A stretch of 64,000 nt of DNA from Megascapheus bottae (Eukaryota; Chordata; Mammalia; Rodentia; Geomyidae), in assembly GCA_024803745.1 (NCBI GenBank), contig JANJXV010000129.1:806001-870000 (forward strand), written 5' to 3'. Each line of letters opens with the position of its first letter. Within the stretch, counting starts at the first letter, position 1. The notes below the pieces were generated by a model. It searched no databases. It was given only the letters and a program-made list of their open reading frames with translations, and was not told the origin of the DNA. Of the stretch, positions 1 to 10,257 are shown in pieces. Position numbers and translations under genes: made by a program.

Positions 1-590
1 AACTACAATCTTCTTGTGTGCTTTCAAGTGACTATACTGAGATTAGAGTGTGTCATTTCCAATCTACTCTATACCAATTCCTCAGTGTGAAGTGTGGTCC
101 CATTCCTACGTTTGAAATATCCACTGATTTGGCAATACAGTGTGATGGTAAGTCAGCTCAGACTCTGAATGAGCCTTGTAACCTATGGATCCTGGAGGAA
201 GGCCTGTTGGAGATGCTGCTGACAAAGCTGATCCCTGCCTACCAGAGAGGTGATCTCTTTTATGTGGGAAACTTCCTGCACAATTTCAAATAGTGGAGGA
301 CAATGTAGTAGTTGCTGGAAATTCTCTTGAAAAAGTGAGTGTTCCCCCTCCAAACCCATGTTTGCTCACCACTCCTGGCCAAGTCTTGGAATACTTGTCT
401 CCTCTCTGAGCCTGTTTGTTTCACTGGGGTGTTCACAGGGGAGCTAAGCATGATACAAGTGCACAAACTACTTTATTATGACTGGGACACCATGCCATTT
501 CATTTCCCTCACAAGCTACTGGAGTCTCAACAGTGTGCTTATTGAGAAGTTGGATTTCAGGCATGAGTAAGTGGCTCCCAACTGCAGCCC
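1..590 (+). repeat. Left copy of window-spanning direct repeat
   Basis: This block is repeated in the same orientation at 63411-64000 with roughly 25 visible substitutions and small indels, about 95% identity by eye. It holds a RALGDS-like pseudo-exon (141-334) and the DNA after it. Both copies run to a limit set by the window: this one starts at base 1 and the other ends at base 64000, so the true duplication is probably longer on both sides. Confidence 0.9.
141..334 (+). pseudogene. RALGDS-like REM-domain pseudo-exon, copy 1
   Basis: The + frame from about 165 reads LNEPC...EEGLLEMLLTKLIPAYQRGDL.YVGNFLHNFK and then, past in-frame stops, ...LLEILLKK. This lines up without gaps with the Ras exchanger motif (REM/RasGEF-N) of RALGDS-family guanine exchange factors: the conserved L-E-C, G-L-E-L, L-P-A-F/Y, Y-V-x-F-L and V-L-D-L-L positions. 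REM domains support the CDC25 domain that activates Ral GTPases. The 194-bp segment is flanked by a usable acceptor (…ATACAG at 131-140) and a donor (GTGAGT at 335). TAG codons at 291, 306 and 309 fall inside the domain, so this is a pseudo-exon unless stops are bypassed. No RasGEF catalytic or RA domain was found nearby. Which family member (RALGDS or RGL-type) is uncertain. Confidence 0.62.
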
Positions 591-764
591 TCACCTAGGT
601 GACATCCTAGGAAATCCCATTTCCCAGTAAGAAATGAGGTGTCAGTACTAATGGCGGAGGCCTGTGAAATACTGGAGTCAGAGGAAAAGCTGGGGGCTGA
701 ATCACTTTTGAGCCATCAGGGAGGGATTGTGATAGCTTTGCCTGTTAGAACCTGAAAGCATTTA

Positions 765-995
765 CATTTTTGTGTGTGGTCCAGTGCTGACACTTGAAAC
801 TGAACCCAGGTCTAAATGCCATCCGTTTGGTGTTCAAAAATTAGCACTGTACCATTTGAGTCATAGGTCAAGTTCTGGCTTTTTGCTGCCTAATTGAAGA
901 CAAGTGCCTTTAGACTTTTACTGACTAGACTGGCTTTCCACTGTGATCTTCAGAGCTCAGCTTGCTGGGTGGCTAAGATTAGAGCAATGAGCATT
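765..995 (-). mobile_element. SINE, antisense, diverged
   Basis: Read on the minus strand this has the B1-like left part and tRNA-like right part of the common SINE of this window; on the + strand the diagnostic pieces are the 'ACTTGAAACTGAACCCAGG' B-box complement and 'CATTTGAGTCATAGG' A-box complement. It is old and heavily mutated. Confidence 0.6.
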
Positions 996-1249
996 TAGTT
1001 CTTTATGTAGAGCATTCACTTATTGATTTATTTAGAGCATTTACTTAGTTAATTTAAGGTGCGTTTACTTTGGACAGATGCATAGAGGCCTCTCTCAGAA
1101 GCTTCTGGAAGTGGGGTGTAAAAGTCATCCTGTTCTCGAGTGTCTCTTACACCCCTCCCAGCACATAAGTGCACATCTCTGCAGGACAGCCACACCATTA
1201 GAATCCTGCAAGAAAGGGGCTTTGGTAAAAGGCTCAGGATGGAGAGAGA

Positions 1250-2449
1250 AGGCTCTCACTTTCCTTGTACCGAATGTGCCCACAGCATCATGTGTTCCAT
1301 CTATACGATGTGAATGGACTTCTACCCGAGTGATTTCTACGAGTTCAAGACCTGCCACACCCTGACACAACTCAAGCTCTATATGAGGCTCCACATGTCG
1401 GCTTTGGACCTGCTCTTCTAAACACAAACTTTTTGACCAGCAGGAGGAATATGTGACCAGTAAGACCAAGAAAAAGTAGAAGTCCTGGTGTGGGTGCCTC
1501 AGAGCCTGTGAGTAGGAAGCCCATGTGGTCTAGATATTGGTTGGCCCTTACTTCTACAGAGCTTGGCAAAATGCCCTTTATGGGTGGTGTCAGCCAGGTA
1601 ATGTCTGTCCTCTGAAAGGACTCGGGAATAAGCACTCATTAGAAAGACCCTACACCTCCTCAGTGTTCAGTCCAAACTCCAGTTCTACAGGTTCCTCCAT
1701 TAGATCCTCATGGAAGTTGAGTGACACTTCAACTTGCAGAGTCCACTCTGTCCACTCTGTACCTATTTCCATTCTTAGGTTTGGGTCATCGTGGAAGAGC
1801 TTATCCTGAACTCCGGATGAAAAACCCACCAATGGAGCTGGTGACTGATGGAGACTGAGAATCATCACTGCACTCCAGAAAGCATGGGCCTTCTGTAGAA
1901 ATTACCAAACAGGTTTAGAGTCCTATGGATATACCTTTTGCTCTGAACCCCATGTGTGACACAGTTGAACCTGCAGATACTATGGAGGAAGAAAAAGAGC
2001 AGCCAGATTTCCTTCCGTTTCCTTTCACACTCCACCCAGAGTCAGTCCATCTGAGTCAGAGAACACTCCACTTATTGTGCAAGCTGAAGGGGCACACGCT
2101 GGGCTCATGGAAAATGTCCCCATGGGAAACAGCAAGTGTACTCTCAATACTGGATTCATTGGAGGAAAATGAATCCATCCTCACAGAATATCCAGACCCA
2201 TCCATCTCACTAAAAGAGACTCAATCTCCATTCGACAAACCAGAATCCATCCCCCTCTTAACTCAGGAAGGACATTCTGTTTCTCATGAGGAAGGAGACC
2301 CTTCTGAGGACTCGGAAGTAGAATTACTGTCTGAAGGCAACTTGGAGGCCAGTCTGGATTTAGAGCTTCCCTGTCCCCTTCCTAAAAAGACATCTCTTTA
2401 TCTTGCTCTCATGATTCTTGTCAAGTATTCATTGTATTTACTTTGCTAA
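1250..2449 (+). pseudogene. Decayed ORF, unidentified (open part 1925-2449)
   Basis: Not recognised. One + frame is unusually protein-like for 1.2 kb, interrupted by scattered stops up to about 1920, then open for 174 codons (1925-2449, ATG start). The open part is acidic and Pro/Glu/Ser-rich (MDIPFALNPMCDTVEPADT... with EEEKEQPD, EENESILTEYPDPS and SEDSEVELLSEG) and ends in a hydrophobic run before TAA. An alternative frame at 1318-1420 also looks coding-like (DFYPSDFYEFKTCHT), suggesting a frameshift near 1420. No splice sites are obvious and an A-rich tail is not clear. It may be a processed pseudogene or a remnant exon of a fast-evolving, perhaps germline, gene. Absence of known domains and AT-rich flanks make a working gene unlikely. 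Confidence 0.3.
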
Positions 2450-2861
2450 CTATTAAACTCTCATTGTTAATATTATGGTGTGCAGTTCTTCAGTGCTTAT
2501 TATACTGTGTTTTATTTTCCACTTATAATGTGAGACCTCAGACACATAGGTCCTGGGTGGGCCAAAAACCAGACAGGTCTGGTCCCATAGAAGACAACCT
2601 TACTGGATATACAGGGAACTATGAAATGCATGGAATCACCAGGAATCCAGGCCAGGCCTCCATGGAAAGACAAGTCAGCTACCAAAGCTTAAGGACAGAG
2701 CAGATGCCTGGAAATGAGTTTTGTCAATCGGGAGAAGTGCCAGAGTAACTGTAATATTATGTGGGACTCTGTTCTGTGAGTTCAAGTCTGATTATATATC
2801 CATTGTGCTTTGTAAAAATATTTAAGAAAATTAAAACTCCACAATAGCATCAAAAATCTAC
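2450..2861. other. No recognised feature
   Basis: A+T-rich DNA after the decayed ORF. Short open frames exist (for example 2443-2748), but without codon bias, domain or splice support I see nothing else here. Confidence 0.5.
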
Positions 2862-3059
2862 TTTGGCTTTTAATGTTGCCTAGTTGTAGAGTGCTCGCCT
2901 AGTATACAAGAAGACCTTGATTCAATTCTTCGACACTGCATACACAGAAAAAGCAGATGGGGCACTGTTGCTCAGGTGTAAGAGTGCCACCCTTGAACAA
3001 ATGTGGCCAAGGACAGTTCCTGGTCCCTCAGGTCAAGCCCAGGACTAGCCAAACAAGAA
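2862..3059 (+). mobile_element. SINE (ID-like dimer)
   Basis: Contains both tRNA-like halves: 'GTAGAGTGCTCGCCTAG' then 'TTGATTCAATTCTT' (B box), followed by a second half ending 'CAGGTCAAGCCCAGGACT'. A short antisense SINE remnant follows at about 3110-3170. Confidence 0.75.
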
Positions 3060-3469
3060 ATCATACCATTTTCCACACATTTGGAAATAAATCTGTTTTA
3101 TCTAACGCTACTTCTTTTTTGCCAGTCCAGGGTGTGTGCCACCAAGCCAAACTACTGGCCCCCAACCTTACTATTTTTAATCATTTAATTTTTTTACATA
3201 ATCATATTTCATGCTGTCTGTATTAATACCATAAACAGTATGCTTAGTGTAATAATGTTAAAGGTAAAACATAAGAAATTAGTAACTAAAATTCCTTTTA
3301 TATTAGTTTTATAGCATTACTACAATTTTATGAGAAAAATTACTTAGAATGTTTATTTTAGAGTTCAAGTAATCCATTTTGATAAATATATCAACCTACA
3401 TCATTTATTTGAACACATTTTAAACTATTTTTTTCAGGAATGAAAATACATATATATTTGTTGTAAATG

Positions 3470-3600
3470 AAATTTATGACTTGGGGGGAAGGGAAAGAGA
3501 AAATGGGGGAGGGGGTAACAGTGTTTACAAGAAATGTACTCATTACATATGTAACAGCAATCTCTTTGTATATCACCTTGAACAACAAATTTTTTGAAAA
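3470..3600 (+). mobile_element. Old L1 3'-end fragment (probable)
   Basis: A G-rich tract (GGGGGGAAGGG...GGGGGAGGGGGTAACA) followed by 'GAAATGTACTCATTACATATGTAACAG' resembles the G-rich 3' untranslated end of an older L1 family; a similar sequence lies at 10085-10255. Assignment is from pattern only. Confidence 0.45.
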
Positions 3601-3633
3601 GTACAATAAGTTTAAATGTCTACTTTGGGCAGA

Positions 3634-3835
3634 ATTTTTTTTGCCAGTACTGGGCTTAGACTCAGGACCTGAGCACGATCCTTGTTTTTGTTTTTGTTTA
3701 TTCTTAAGGCACAAGTTCTATCACATGTGCCACAGCACCACTTTTATCTTTTTTTATCAATGCTGTGCTGAGGAATTGAACTTGGGTCTTCATTCATGCT
3801 CGGCAAGAACGCTTCCACTAGGCTTAACTTATGGC
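3634..3835 (-). mobile_element. SINE, antisense
   Basis: T-rich tail followed by the complement of the tRNA-like halves: 'TGGGCTTAGACTCAGGACCTGAGCA' and 'GGAATTGAACTTGGGTCTTCAT'. A tract of TTTTTG repeats lies in its middle. Confidence 0.75.
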
Positions 3836-3934
3836 CCCAGTGGGAATGAAGTTTTCCATAAAATATGTAGGAAATATGTACACTAAGGAAAAGCCATCAA
3901 AAATAGAAGAAAAATTATATACTTAGATAACAAC

Positions 3935-4085
3935 ATGCCAGTATTATGGCCGATCTCTGTAATTCTAGCTTTAAGAGTGGCCTATTTGGACCGGGAGTTG
4001 GCTGGCTGAAGTAAAGTGCTATCCTTGAGCAAGCCCTAGGATAGTGCTCTGGCCATGAGTTGAAGCCATAGGACATGCAAAAAAT
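3935..4085 (+). mobile_element. SINE, partial
   Basis: Diverged B1-like left part ('CTGTAATTCTAGC') joined directly to the second tRNA-like half ('GCTATCCTTGAGCAAGCCC', then 'GAGTTGAAGCC'). Confidence 0.65.
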
Positions 4086-4094
4086 AATAATTTA

Positions 4095-4310
4095 ATGCCC
4101 GTGACTGGTGGCTCACTCTGGTAATCCTAGCTACCCTGGAGGATCGAGGTTCAAAGACGGCCCAGGCATAAAAATCTGTGAGAATCTTATTTCCAAATAA
4201 TCCAGAAAATTCAAAATGACAATGTGCCTCAAGTGGTAGAGCTGTTGCCTTGAGCTGAAGAGCTTAAGGTAAACATCCAGGCCCAGAGTTCAAGCCCCAT
4301 GAGTGAAAAA
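4095..4310 (+). mobile_element. SINE (B1-like + tRNA-like half)
   Basis: 'GTGGCTCACTCTGGTAATCCTAGCTA' begins the 7SL/B1-like part; 'CTCAAGTGGTAGAGCT' and 'CAGAGTTCAAGCCCC' mark the tRNA-like half; an A-rich (AAAAAGA) tail follows. Confidence 0.8.
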
Positions 4311-4334
4311 AAGAAAAAGAAAAAGAAAGCCCTT

Positions 4335-4620
4335 ATCTAAGGCTGGAGTGCACACTAGTGGTAGTTTGCTTGCCTAGTATGCACAAAGCCCTGTGTTCAA
4401 TTACTCTGTACCACTTACACTAAAAAAAAGCTGGAAATGATCTCAGAAGGTTGGGTTCTGAGGATCACAGTTCAAAGCCAGGCAAAACACTAAAGTCCAT
4501 GAAACTGTTACTTCCACTTAAGCACCAGAAAACCAGAAGTGACAATGTGGCTCAAGGTGTTTAAGGTTGTAGCCTTGAGCTGAAGAGCCCAGGGACACTG
4601 CCCAGGTGCACAATTAAAGT
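4335..4620 (+). mobile_element. SINE pair ending in microsatellite
   Basis: An ID-like half (4340-4425) followed by a B1-like/tRNA-like composite whose 3' tail runs directly into the GA repeat at 4629. Consecutive SINEs from 3935 to 5365 share one orientation. Confidence 0.75.
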
Positions 4621-4628
4621 CTTACAAC

Positions 4629-4629
4629 C

Positions 4630-4701
<72 letters not shown>

Positions 4702-4815
4702 CAGAGAGAGACAGAGAGAGAGACAGAGACAGAGAGAGACAGAGAGACAGAGAGACAGAGAGACAGACAGGCAGACAGACAGAGACAGACAGACAGAGAG
4801 ACAGAGACAGAGACA
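4629..4815 (+). repeat. (GA)n / (GACA)n microsatellite
   Basis: Almost pure AG dinucleotides for about 90 bp, grading into ACAG and GACAGACA tetranucleotide units. The serine/leucine-rich open frame on the minus strand is a by-product of the repeat. It sits exactly at the 3' tail of a SINE. Confidence 0.97.
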
Positions 4816-4819
4816 TCAA

Positions 4820-5045
4820 ACAGTCAGGCACTGCTGGCTGAAGCGTGTAATTCTACCTACTATGGAGGCTGAGATTGGAGGATCTTGGTTCAAAGCCCAA
4901 AGCCAGCCTGGACACATATGTTTGTGAGACTTACATCACCAATTAACTACCAGAAACCAAAAATGGAGCTGTAGAGGAAGAGCGCTAGCCTTGAGCTGAA
5001 GAGGTCAGGGACAGTCCAGGCCCAAAGTCCAAGCAACATGACGAA
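4820..5045 (+). mobile_element. SINE (B1-like + tRNA-like half)
   Basis: 'GCACTGCTGGCTGAAGCGTGTAATTC' opens the B1-like part; 'GGTCAGGGACAGTCCAGGCC' belongs to the tRNA-like half; A-rich tail at about 5050. Confidence 0.75.
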
Positions 5046-5092
5046 TCAATAATAAAAAAAAGAAGATAGCTAATAGTATTGATGAATAATTT

Positions 5093-5365
5093 TGGGCTGG
5101 GAGTTTGGCCTAGTGGTAGAGTGCTTGCCTAGCATGCACGAAGACCTGGGTTCAATTCCTCAATATCACATACATAGAAAAATGCTGGAAGTGGTGCTGA
5201 GGCTGAAGTGGTAGAGACCTAGCCTTGAGAAAATATAAGGACAGTGCTCAGTCCCTGAGTTCAAGCCCAGGACTGGCCAAATCAAAAGTAGTAGAGCACT
5301 GGCATTGAACTGAAGATCTGAGGAACAGCCCAGGCACAGAGTTCAAGCACCGCAAACAACAACAA
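5093..5365 (+). mobile_element. SINE, best-preserved ID-like dimer
   Basis: The first half (5095-5175) shows clear internal Pol III promoter elements: A-box-like 'TGGCCTAGTGG' and B-box 'GGGTTCAATTCC'. Two further tRNA-like halves follow ('GAGTTCAAGCCC' at about 5258 and 'GAGTTCAAGCACC' at about 5339), then a CAA-rich tail. Confidence 0.85.
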
Positions 5366-5721
5366 CAAAATCTATGAAATGGCAGTGGTGGTTTTAAGCT
5401 AAGCAAAAATAGAGTAGAAATTGGTAAAATACATATTTGTGTGTAAGCAAAATAGCCAGACTTATGCATTAGAACAGGATAGCAACTTGAAAAAAAATTT
5501 TGTTTTCCATCTCACTAGGTCCTGTCTCTTAATTTATTCAAGTAAGTAAAATGCTGGGTTTTATAATCATTCCTCTGAATATTAGAAAATCATAATATCT
5601 CTCATTAACCAACAAAGACCAGGAACTGGGGCTTCGTTCAAATGGCAGAGTTTCAGGCAAGAGAAGAAAAAATTGAAGTAAGAACTTGAAGTTCTTGATC
5701 CAGAACCTGCATAGTAACAGA

Positions 5722-5935
5722 GCAGCAGCCTGGTGATGGTACCTCACACCTATAATCTTAGCTACTCAGGAGGCTAAGATCTGAGAATCAAAGTTTAAAG
5801 CCAGCCAAAGTACCCAGTTAACTGCCAGAAAAACCAGAAGTGGCACTGTGGCTCACAGATTAAAGCACTAGCCTTGAGCTGAAGAGCTCAGGGACAGTGC
5901 CCAGGCCCAGAGTTCAAGCCCCACAATTGACAAAA
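5722..5935 (+). mobile_element. SINE (B1-like + tRNA-like half)
   Basis: 'CTGGTGATGGTACCTCACACC' to 'CAGAGTTCAAGCCCCACAA', with a (CAAA)n-type tail. All segments of the composite are recognisable. Confidence 0.85.
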
Positions 5936-6154
5936 ATCAAACAAGCAAACAAAACTCACAAAGAAGCCTGCAGACCACAGTGGTTATGCTGAGTCTCTTC
6001 TCTATGGCGATCAGGAAACATTTCACTTTTTCTGTCTCTTCCCATCTCAACATTCATACTAAAATAAGACTGTGTTGAAAGTTTGAATTTATAAAAATGT
6101 TTTTCATGAAGCACCCTGAAATATTCATCGCTTATATCTCAGTTGAAGATAGTT

Positions 6155-6250
6155 GATTTGGGGCTGCATTGGTAGAGTGCTAGCCTTGAGCAGAAAAGGT
6201 CAGGGATAGAGCTGAAGCACTCAGTTGAAGACCCAGTGCCAACACACCAA
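6155..6250 (+). mobile_element. SINE fragment
   Basis: A single tRNA-like half ('GGGGCTGCATTGGTAGAGTGCTAGCC' ... 'GTTGAAGACCC'). Confidence 0.6.
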
Positions 6251-6344
6251 AGAAATTATGCACTTTATACATATTTTCTAATTTCTTAATGAATTTTTCA
6301 GTCTGTATAAATATAGGGTACATTCCTTGTTACTTAAGTAAGAT

Positions 6345-6700
6345 TGCTCTTTTTTTTCTTTTTGCCAGTCCTACGGCTTGGACTCAGGGCCTAGACATTT
6401 TCATTGGACTCGCTTGCCCAAGGTGAGTGCTCTGCCTCTTGAAACACAGCGCCACTTCTAGCTTTTTTCTGAATATGCGGTACCGGTGAATAGAACCTAG
6501 GTCTTCATGCATTCTAGGTGAGCACTCTACCATTAGGCTACATTCCCAGGCAGTGAGATTCCTCTTACAGTCATTGTATGTTCACAGAGTTTGATCTCAC
6601 ACACTGTAGGGCCCTGGTTGGCTTTGACCTGTGATCCTAAGCCCTGAGCCTCCTAAGTAGCTGAAATTAAGTTGTGAGCCAGCATGATGGCTTCCATTCT
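6345..6700 (-). mobile_element. SINEs, antisense
   Basis: T-run at the left, then complements of the two tRNA-like halves (to about 6560) and of the B1-like part (6590-6700, 'AGCCTCCTAAGTAGCTGAAATTA'). They lie immediately before the L1 remnant. Confidence 0.75.
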
Positions 6701-6729
6701 TTTTTCTACAAAAATATATGTAGTTATCT

Positions 6730-7850
6730 AAAATATATCTATAGCTGAAAAAAATGAATCTCTCCCAAACAAATCTTCAAAGAAACAACCATCCTATTAA
6801 AAGGTGGGCTAAAGACTTAAAAGAGTATTCTCTGAAGAAAAAATTAAAATGGGCTTTAGACACATGAAGAAATGCTCCATATCTCTAGCAATAAGGGAAA
6901 TGAAAATTAAAACAACTTTGAGATTCCACCTGACTCCAGTCAGAATGGCCATTATCAAAAAATCTAATAAGAGATACTGGTGGGGACGTGACCAGGTGGG
7001 ATCACACCTACACTGTTGGTGTGAGTGTAAACTCGTTCAACCACTAGGGAAAGCAGTGTGGTGGTTCCTCAAAAGACTGAACATAGAGCTCCCCTATGAT
7101 CCAGCAAATCCACTACTTGGCATCTACCCAATTGTCCAGAAAAAAGGACATACTAAAGCCACTACCACAATGATGCTCATTGCAGCACTATTTACCATAG
7201 CAAAGATATGAAACCAACCCAGATGCCACTCAGTAGATGACTGAATCAAGAAGATGTGGTACTTATACACAATGGAATGCTATGCTGCCATCAGAAGGAA
7301 TGACATCGCCCCATTTGTAAGGAAATGGAAAGACTTGGAAAAATTCATATTAAGTGAAGCAGCCAGACCCAAAGAAACATAAGCTCAATGGTTTCCCTCA
7401 TTTGTAATAATTAGTTCACATCTAGGACTCTCCTAGCAGAGGATTACAATAACTCAAAAACCTAGGTATATAAGGTCATATAGGATGAGACTAAATGAAA
7501 GGATCTCTAGGATATGGGAACAAGAGCTATATCTTGTGTCATCGTTGCTCTTAATCTTGTGTGATTTTTGTCCTTAATCTACTATGTTATTTCTCATCTC
7601 TTATTTTGGCCTTTGGTTAATGTCAGATTGTTACTGTATCTGATTTTTCCCTGGCATATTGTATATATGTTTATTTGTTTATGTCAAATAGGAAAGGGAA
7701 GGGGGGAAACAAGATGATTGGGAAGGGGAGGGGAGAGGGAACTGTGGACAAAAACATGTGGAGTGAAATAAATGTGTGAGAAGTAATGCAGTCCACTACC
7801 TGTAAATGTAATTGTAACCCCTCTATACATTACCCTGAAAATAAAAAAGA
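6730..7850 (+). mobile_element. 5'-truncated L1 (ORF2 C-terminus + 3' UTR)
   Basis: From 6765 to about 7380 the + strand encodes the L1 ORF2 C-terminal region ([57 protein letters not shown]) with a stop at 7209. The 3' UTR holds the G-rich block (about 7692-7740, GGGAAGGGGGG) and ends in an A-rich tail near 7850. It is a more diverged relative of the array L1s at 12008-47317. Confidence 0.9.
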
Positions 7851-7861
7851 GACTATCAAAA

Positions 7862-8545
7862 TATCTGTAGAAAATGAGGTTGGATGATGGAAACAACCAG
7901 ATGCCCTACTACAAAAAATGTGATACACGCACGCACACACACAGACACAAACACACACACACACACACACACAAACGCACACACACACAATGGAATGATA
8001 CATAGCCAACCGACAAGATAAAATAATGGCATTCTCGGGGAAGTGGATGAAAAGGAAAAAAATCATATTAAGTGAAGTAAGCCAAACTCAAAGGAACATA
8101 GGCCCAAGAGTCTCCCTCATTTGTCAAATTCAGTAGAAACCTTCGGCTCTGCTACCAGAAATTTACAATAGAACAAAATCTAGAGACATCGTGACAAATA
8201 ATATGACACTAAATTAAGGACCTCCAAGATAAAGAAACAAAACTCATATAATGAGTGATTGTTGTCCTTAATGAACTATGTGATCTCTTATCTCTTTTGC
8301 TATCCCTTGGTTATATCATATTGTTACAATATTTCACCTTGTTTTCTGATATATTTCATATGTGCCTAATTGGTTATTTGAAATTGGATAGGGAAGGGGG
8401 GAAATGAACATGAATGGGGGTAGGGGAAGGGAAATGGGGACCGTATCATTACATGGGGTATCAAAGTTTGAGAAGTAATGCACCTTCTATCTGGTGAATA
8501 TAATGTAACCCTTCTATAAATTACAATAAATATAAATACATAAAA
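7862..8545 (+). mobile_element. L1 3'-end fragment
   Basis: After the CA repeat the sequence follows the array L1 from 'ATCATATTAAGTGAAGTAAGCCA' (8064) through the 3' UTR and its G-rich block (8391-8440) to an A-rich end. It is inserted directly behind the preceding L1 end in the same orientation. Confidence 0.85.
7925..7989 (+). repeat. (CA)n microsatellite
   Basis: Interrupted CA dinucleotides inside the L1 fragment. The valine/cysteine-rich minus-strand open frame here is repeat-derived. Confidence 0.95.
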
Positions 8546-8549
8546 AGAA

Positions 8550-8985
8550 GATCTGCACAGAAAAAAATAATAATGGCATTTTTGGGGTAGTGGATGAAAT
8601 TAGAGTGAATCCTGTTGAGTGAGATAAGTCAAGACCAAGGAACAAAAGGTACATGATATCCTTAATATATGGATATTAGTTTCAAACAGTAGTAGAGCGA
8701 TGATTGAATAGTTGATACCCAAAGTTCTGGACATAATTTTGGAGATATAAACATAACTACATAGACATAAAAATCTAGGATAGACTATACACTCTATAGA
8801 CATGTGTTTTATTATAGATTAATCTGTATCTATGACATACAAAGACTCAGCTTAATTTTTACTATATTCTAAAATCTATGTGCCAGTGATTGTATAGCGA
8901 TTCCCTTCTTGAATACTTGTTGGTTAAACATGACATTTGAAATATGATGTAAAATTCAATGTTAATAAATTTTTTTAAAAAGAGG
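8550..8985 (+). mobile_element. Older L1 3'-end fragment
   Basis: 'GTGGATGAAATTAGAGTGAATCCTG' and 'GAACAAAAGGTACATGATATCCTT' are typical of the ORF2 end/3' UTR of older mammalian L1s; it ends with AATAAA and a T/A-rich tail at about 8965-8985. This is the third L1 3' end in a row. Confidence 0.75.
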
Positions 8986-8989
8986 CTAG

Positions 8990-9369
8990 AGGTAAATACC
9001 ATTAATGTACTTGCTCTAAGTGGTACAGAAATTTTCTTAATGAATCAAGGGGTTTTATTACATCTTTATGCAATTATTTTAGTTCTGAGTGTTCTACACT
9101 CAATGATACTTCTGGAAAGATGATATAGCTGACTATGTAGATGGTATGAAGACATACTGGCCTAAACGTAGAATAAAGCATTGGTAAGTGGCTGTTAGCT
9201 GTCCAGATTCTGCTGGAATATGTGGAATGAATTTATTAAGCACAATGCAGGCTCTTAGTCAGATCAGGATCAAGATTATGTGGTTCCATCAGATGAATGA
9301 GGAAAGATCAGAAAAATCTACTAAGATATCCAGATATACTTTTTAAACTAAGGTATCTGGACTCCTTTT
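8990..9369. other. No recognised feature
   Basis: A+T-rich sequence without coding bias or recognisable repeat. Confidence 0.5.
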
Positions 9370-9830
9370 TTTTCTTTCTTGGTGGGGAGGTTGAACTTTG
9401 GACCTGGGCAAGGTCTCTTAGTTCTTTTTCCTCAAGGCTAATGCTGTACCAGTTTTAGCCACAACTCCACTTAGTTTTTGGGTGGATAAGTGGAGAGTAG
9501 AATCTTACAGTTTTTTTGTTTTCATTTTATTTGCTTGCAAAGGCTTTGAATCACCTTCTCCCTGGCTAGTAGAATGACAATTATGACCCTCCAGCGCCTG
9601 GCTAGTGATTTTTTGAAAACTGGACTTTATTCCAAATCACATAACTGGTTCCTAGCAAAGTTTTGAAGCCTGACTTAAATGTGACAGATTTTTGTCACTT
9701 GGAGACACTCTGGGCTGAACGTTAGAAATCTACCAGCTGAGTCACAGTGGCACTTCCAGTTTTTTGTTTATGTGGTGCTGAGGAATGGAATCCAGGGTTT
9801 CATACATGCTAGGCAAGCTTCATTTTCAGC
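9370..9830 (-). mobile_element. SINEs, antisense, diverged
   Basis: 9370-9600 is an antisense composite SINE ('GAACTTTGGACCTGGGCAAGG', 'CCTGGCTAGT'); 9735-9830 is an antisense ID-like half ('GAGGAATGGAATCCAGGGTTTC', 'GCTAGGCAAGC'). The 135 bp between them are diverged. Confidence 0.6.
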
Positions 9831-10084
9831 CCAAGGTTTTATGTTTTGTTTTTTCAGTGTTCTTGCTTCTAAGGTACTGTATGATGTTCTTTCATTTTCT
9901 TTGCTTTTTACCTCTTTTCTTCTTTTTCCCTTTAGTTTTATTCTCTGTAGTCACTGTGTTGAATTCGGGTACCCTGTGTCTTGTACATAGGTTTATGTGA
10001 TTTGGGGAATGGAGAGGGTATAATAAAATGGTAAAAAAAAAAAAAAACAAAGGAAAAAGGGTGAACCAATTGAACAGTGATACT

Positions 10085-10255
10085 TGGAAGACACTAAACG
10101 GAAATGAACTGAACAATCTGGGTGGAGAGGGGGCTGAGGGTAGGAAAACAGAGAAAAATGAGGGAGGGGATAACAATTTTCTTAAGAAAAATGTTCATTA
10201 CTTATGTAACCGTATGCCAACTATATATTGACTTAACAAAATAAGTTAACTTAAA
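10085..10255 (+). mobile_element. Old L1 3'-end fragment (probable)
   Basis: G-rich tract (GGTGGAGAGGGGGCTGAGGG ... GGGAGGGGATAACA) followed by 'CATTACTTATGTAACCGTATGCC', matching the pattern at 3470-3600. A 15-A run lies upstream at about 10032. Confidence 0.45.
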
Positions 10256-10257
10256 AA

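Noticed and set aside
4622..4831. Minus-strand Ser/Leu-rich ORF, and the Arg/Glu-rich ORFs at 55302-55700
   Set aside because: Pure translation of GA/GACA microsatellites; no other coding support.
5095..5175. tRNA gene, from good A and B boxes
   Set aside because: Many diverged copies followed by a second half and A-rich tails; these are tRNA-derived SINEs, not tRNA genes.
7830..8066. Minus-strand ORF over the CA repeat
   Set aside because: The Val/Cys run comes from (CA)n; the rest is antisense L1.
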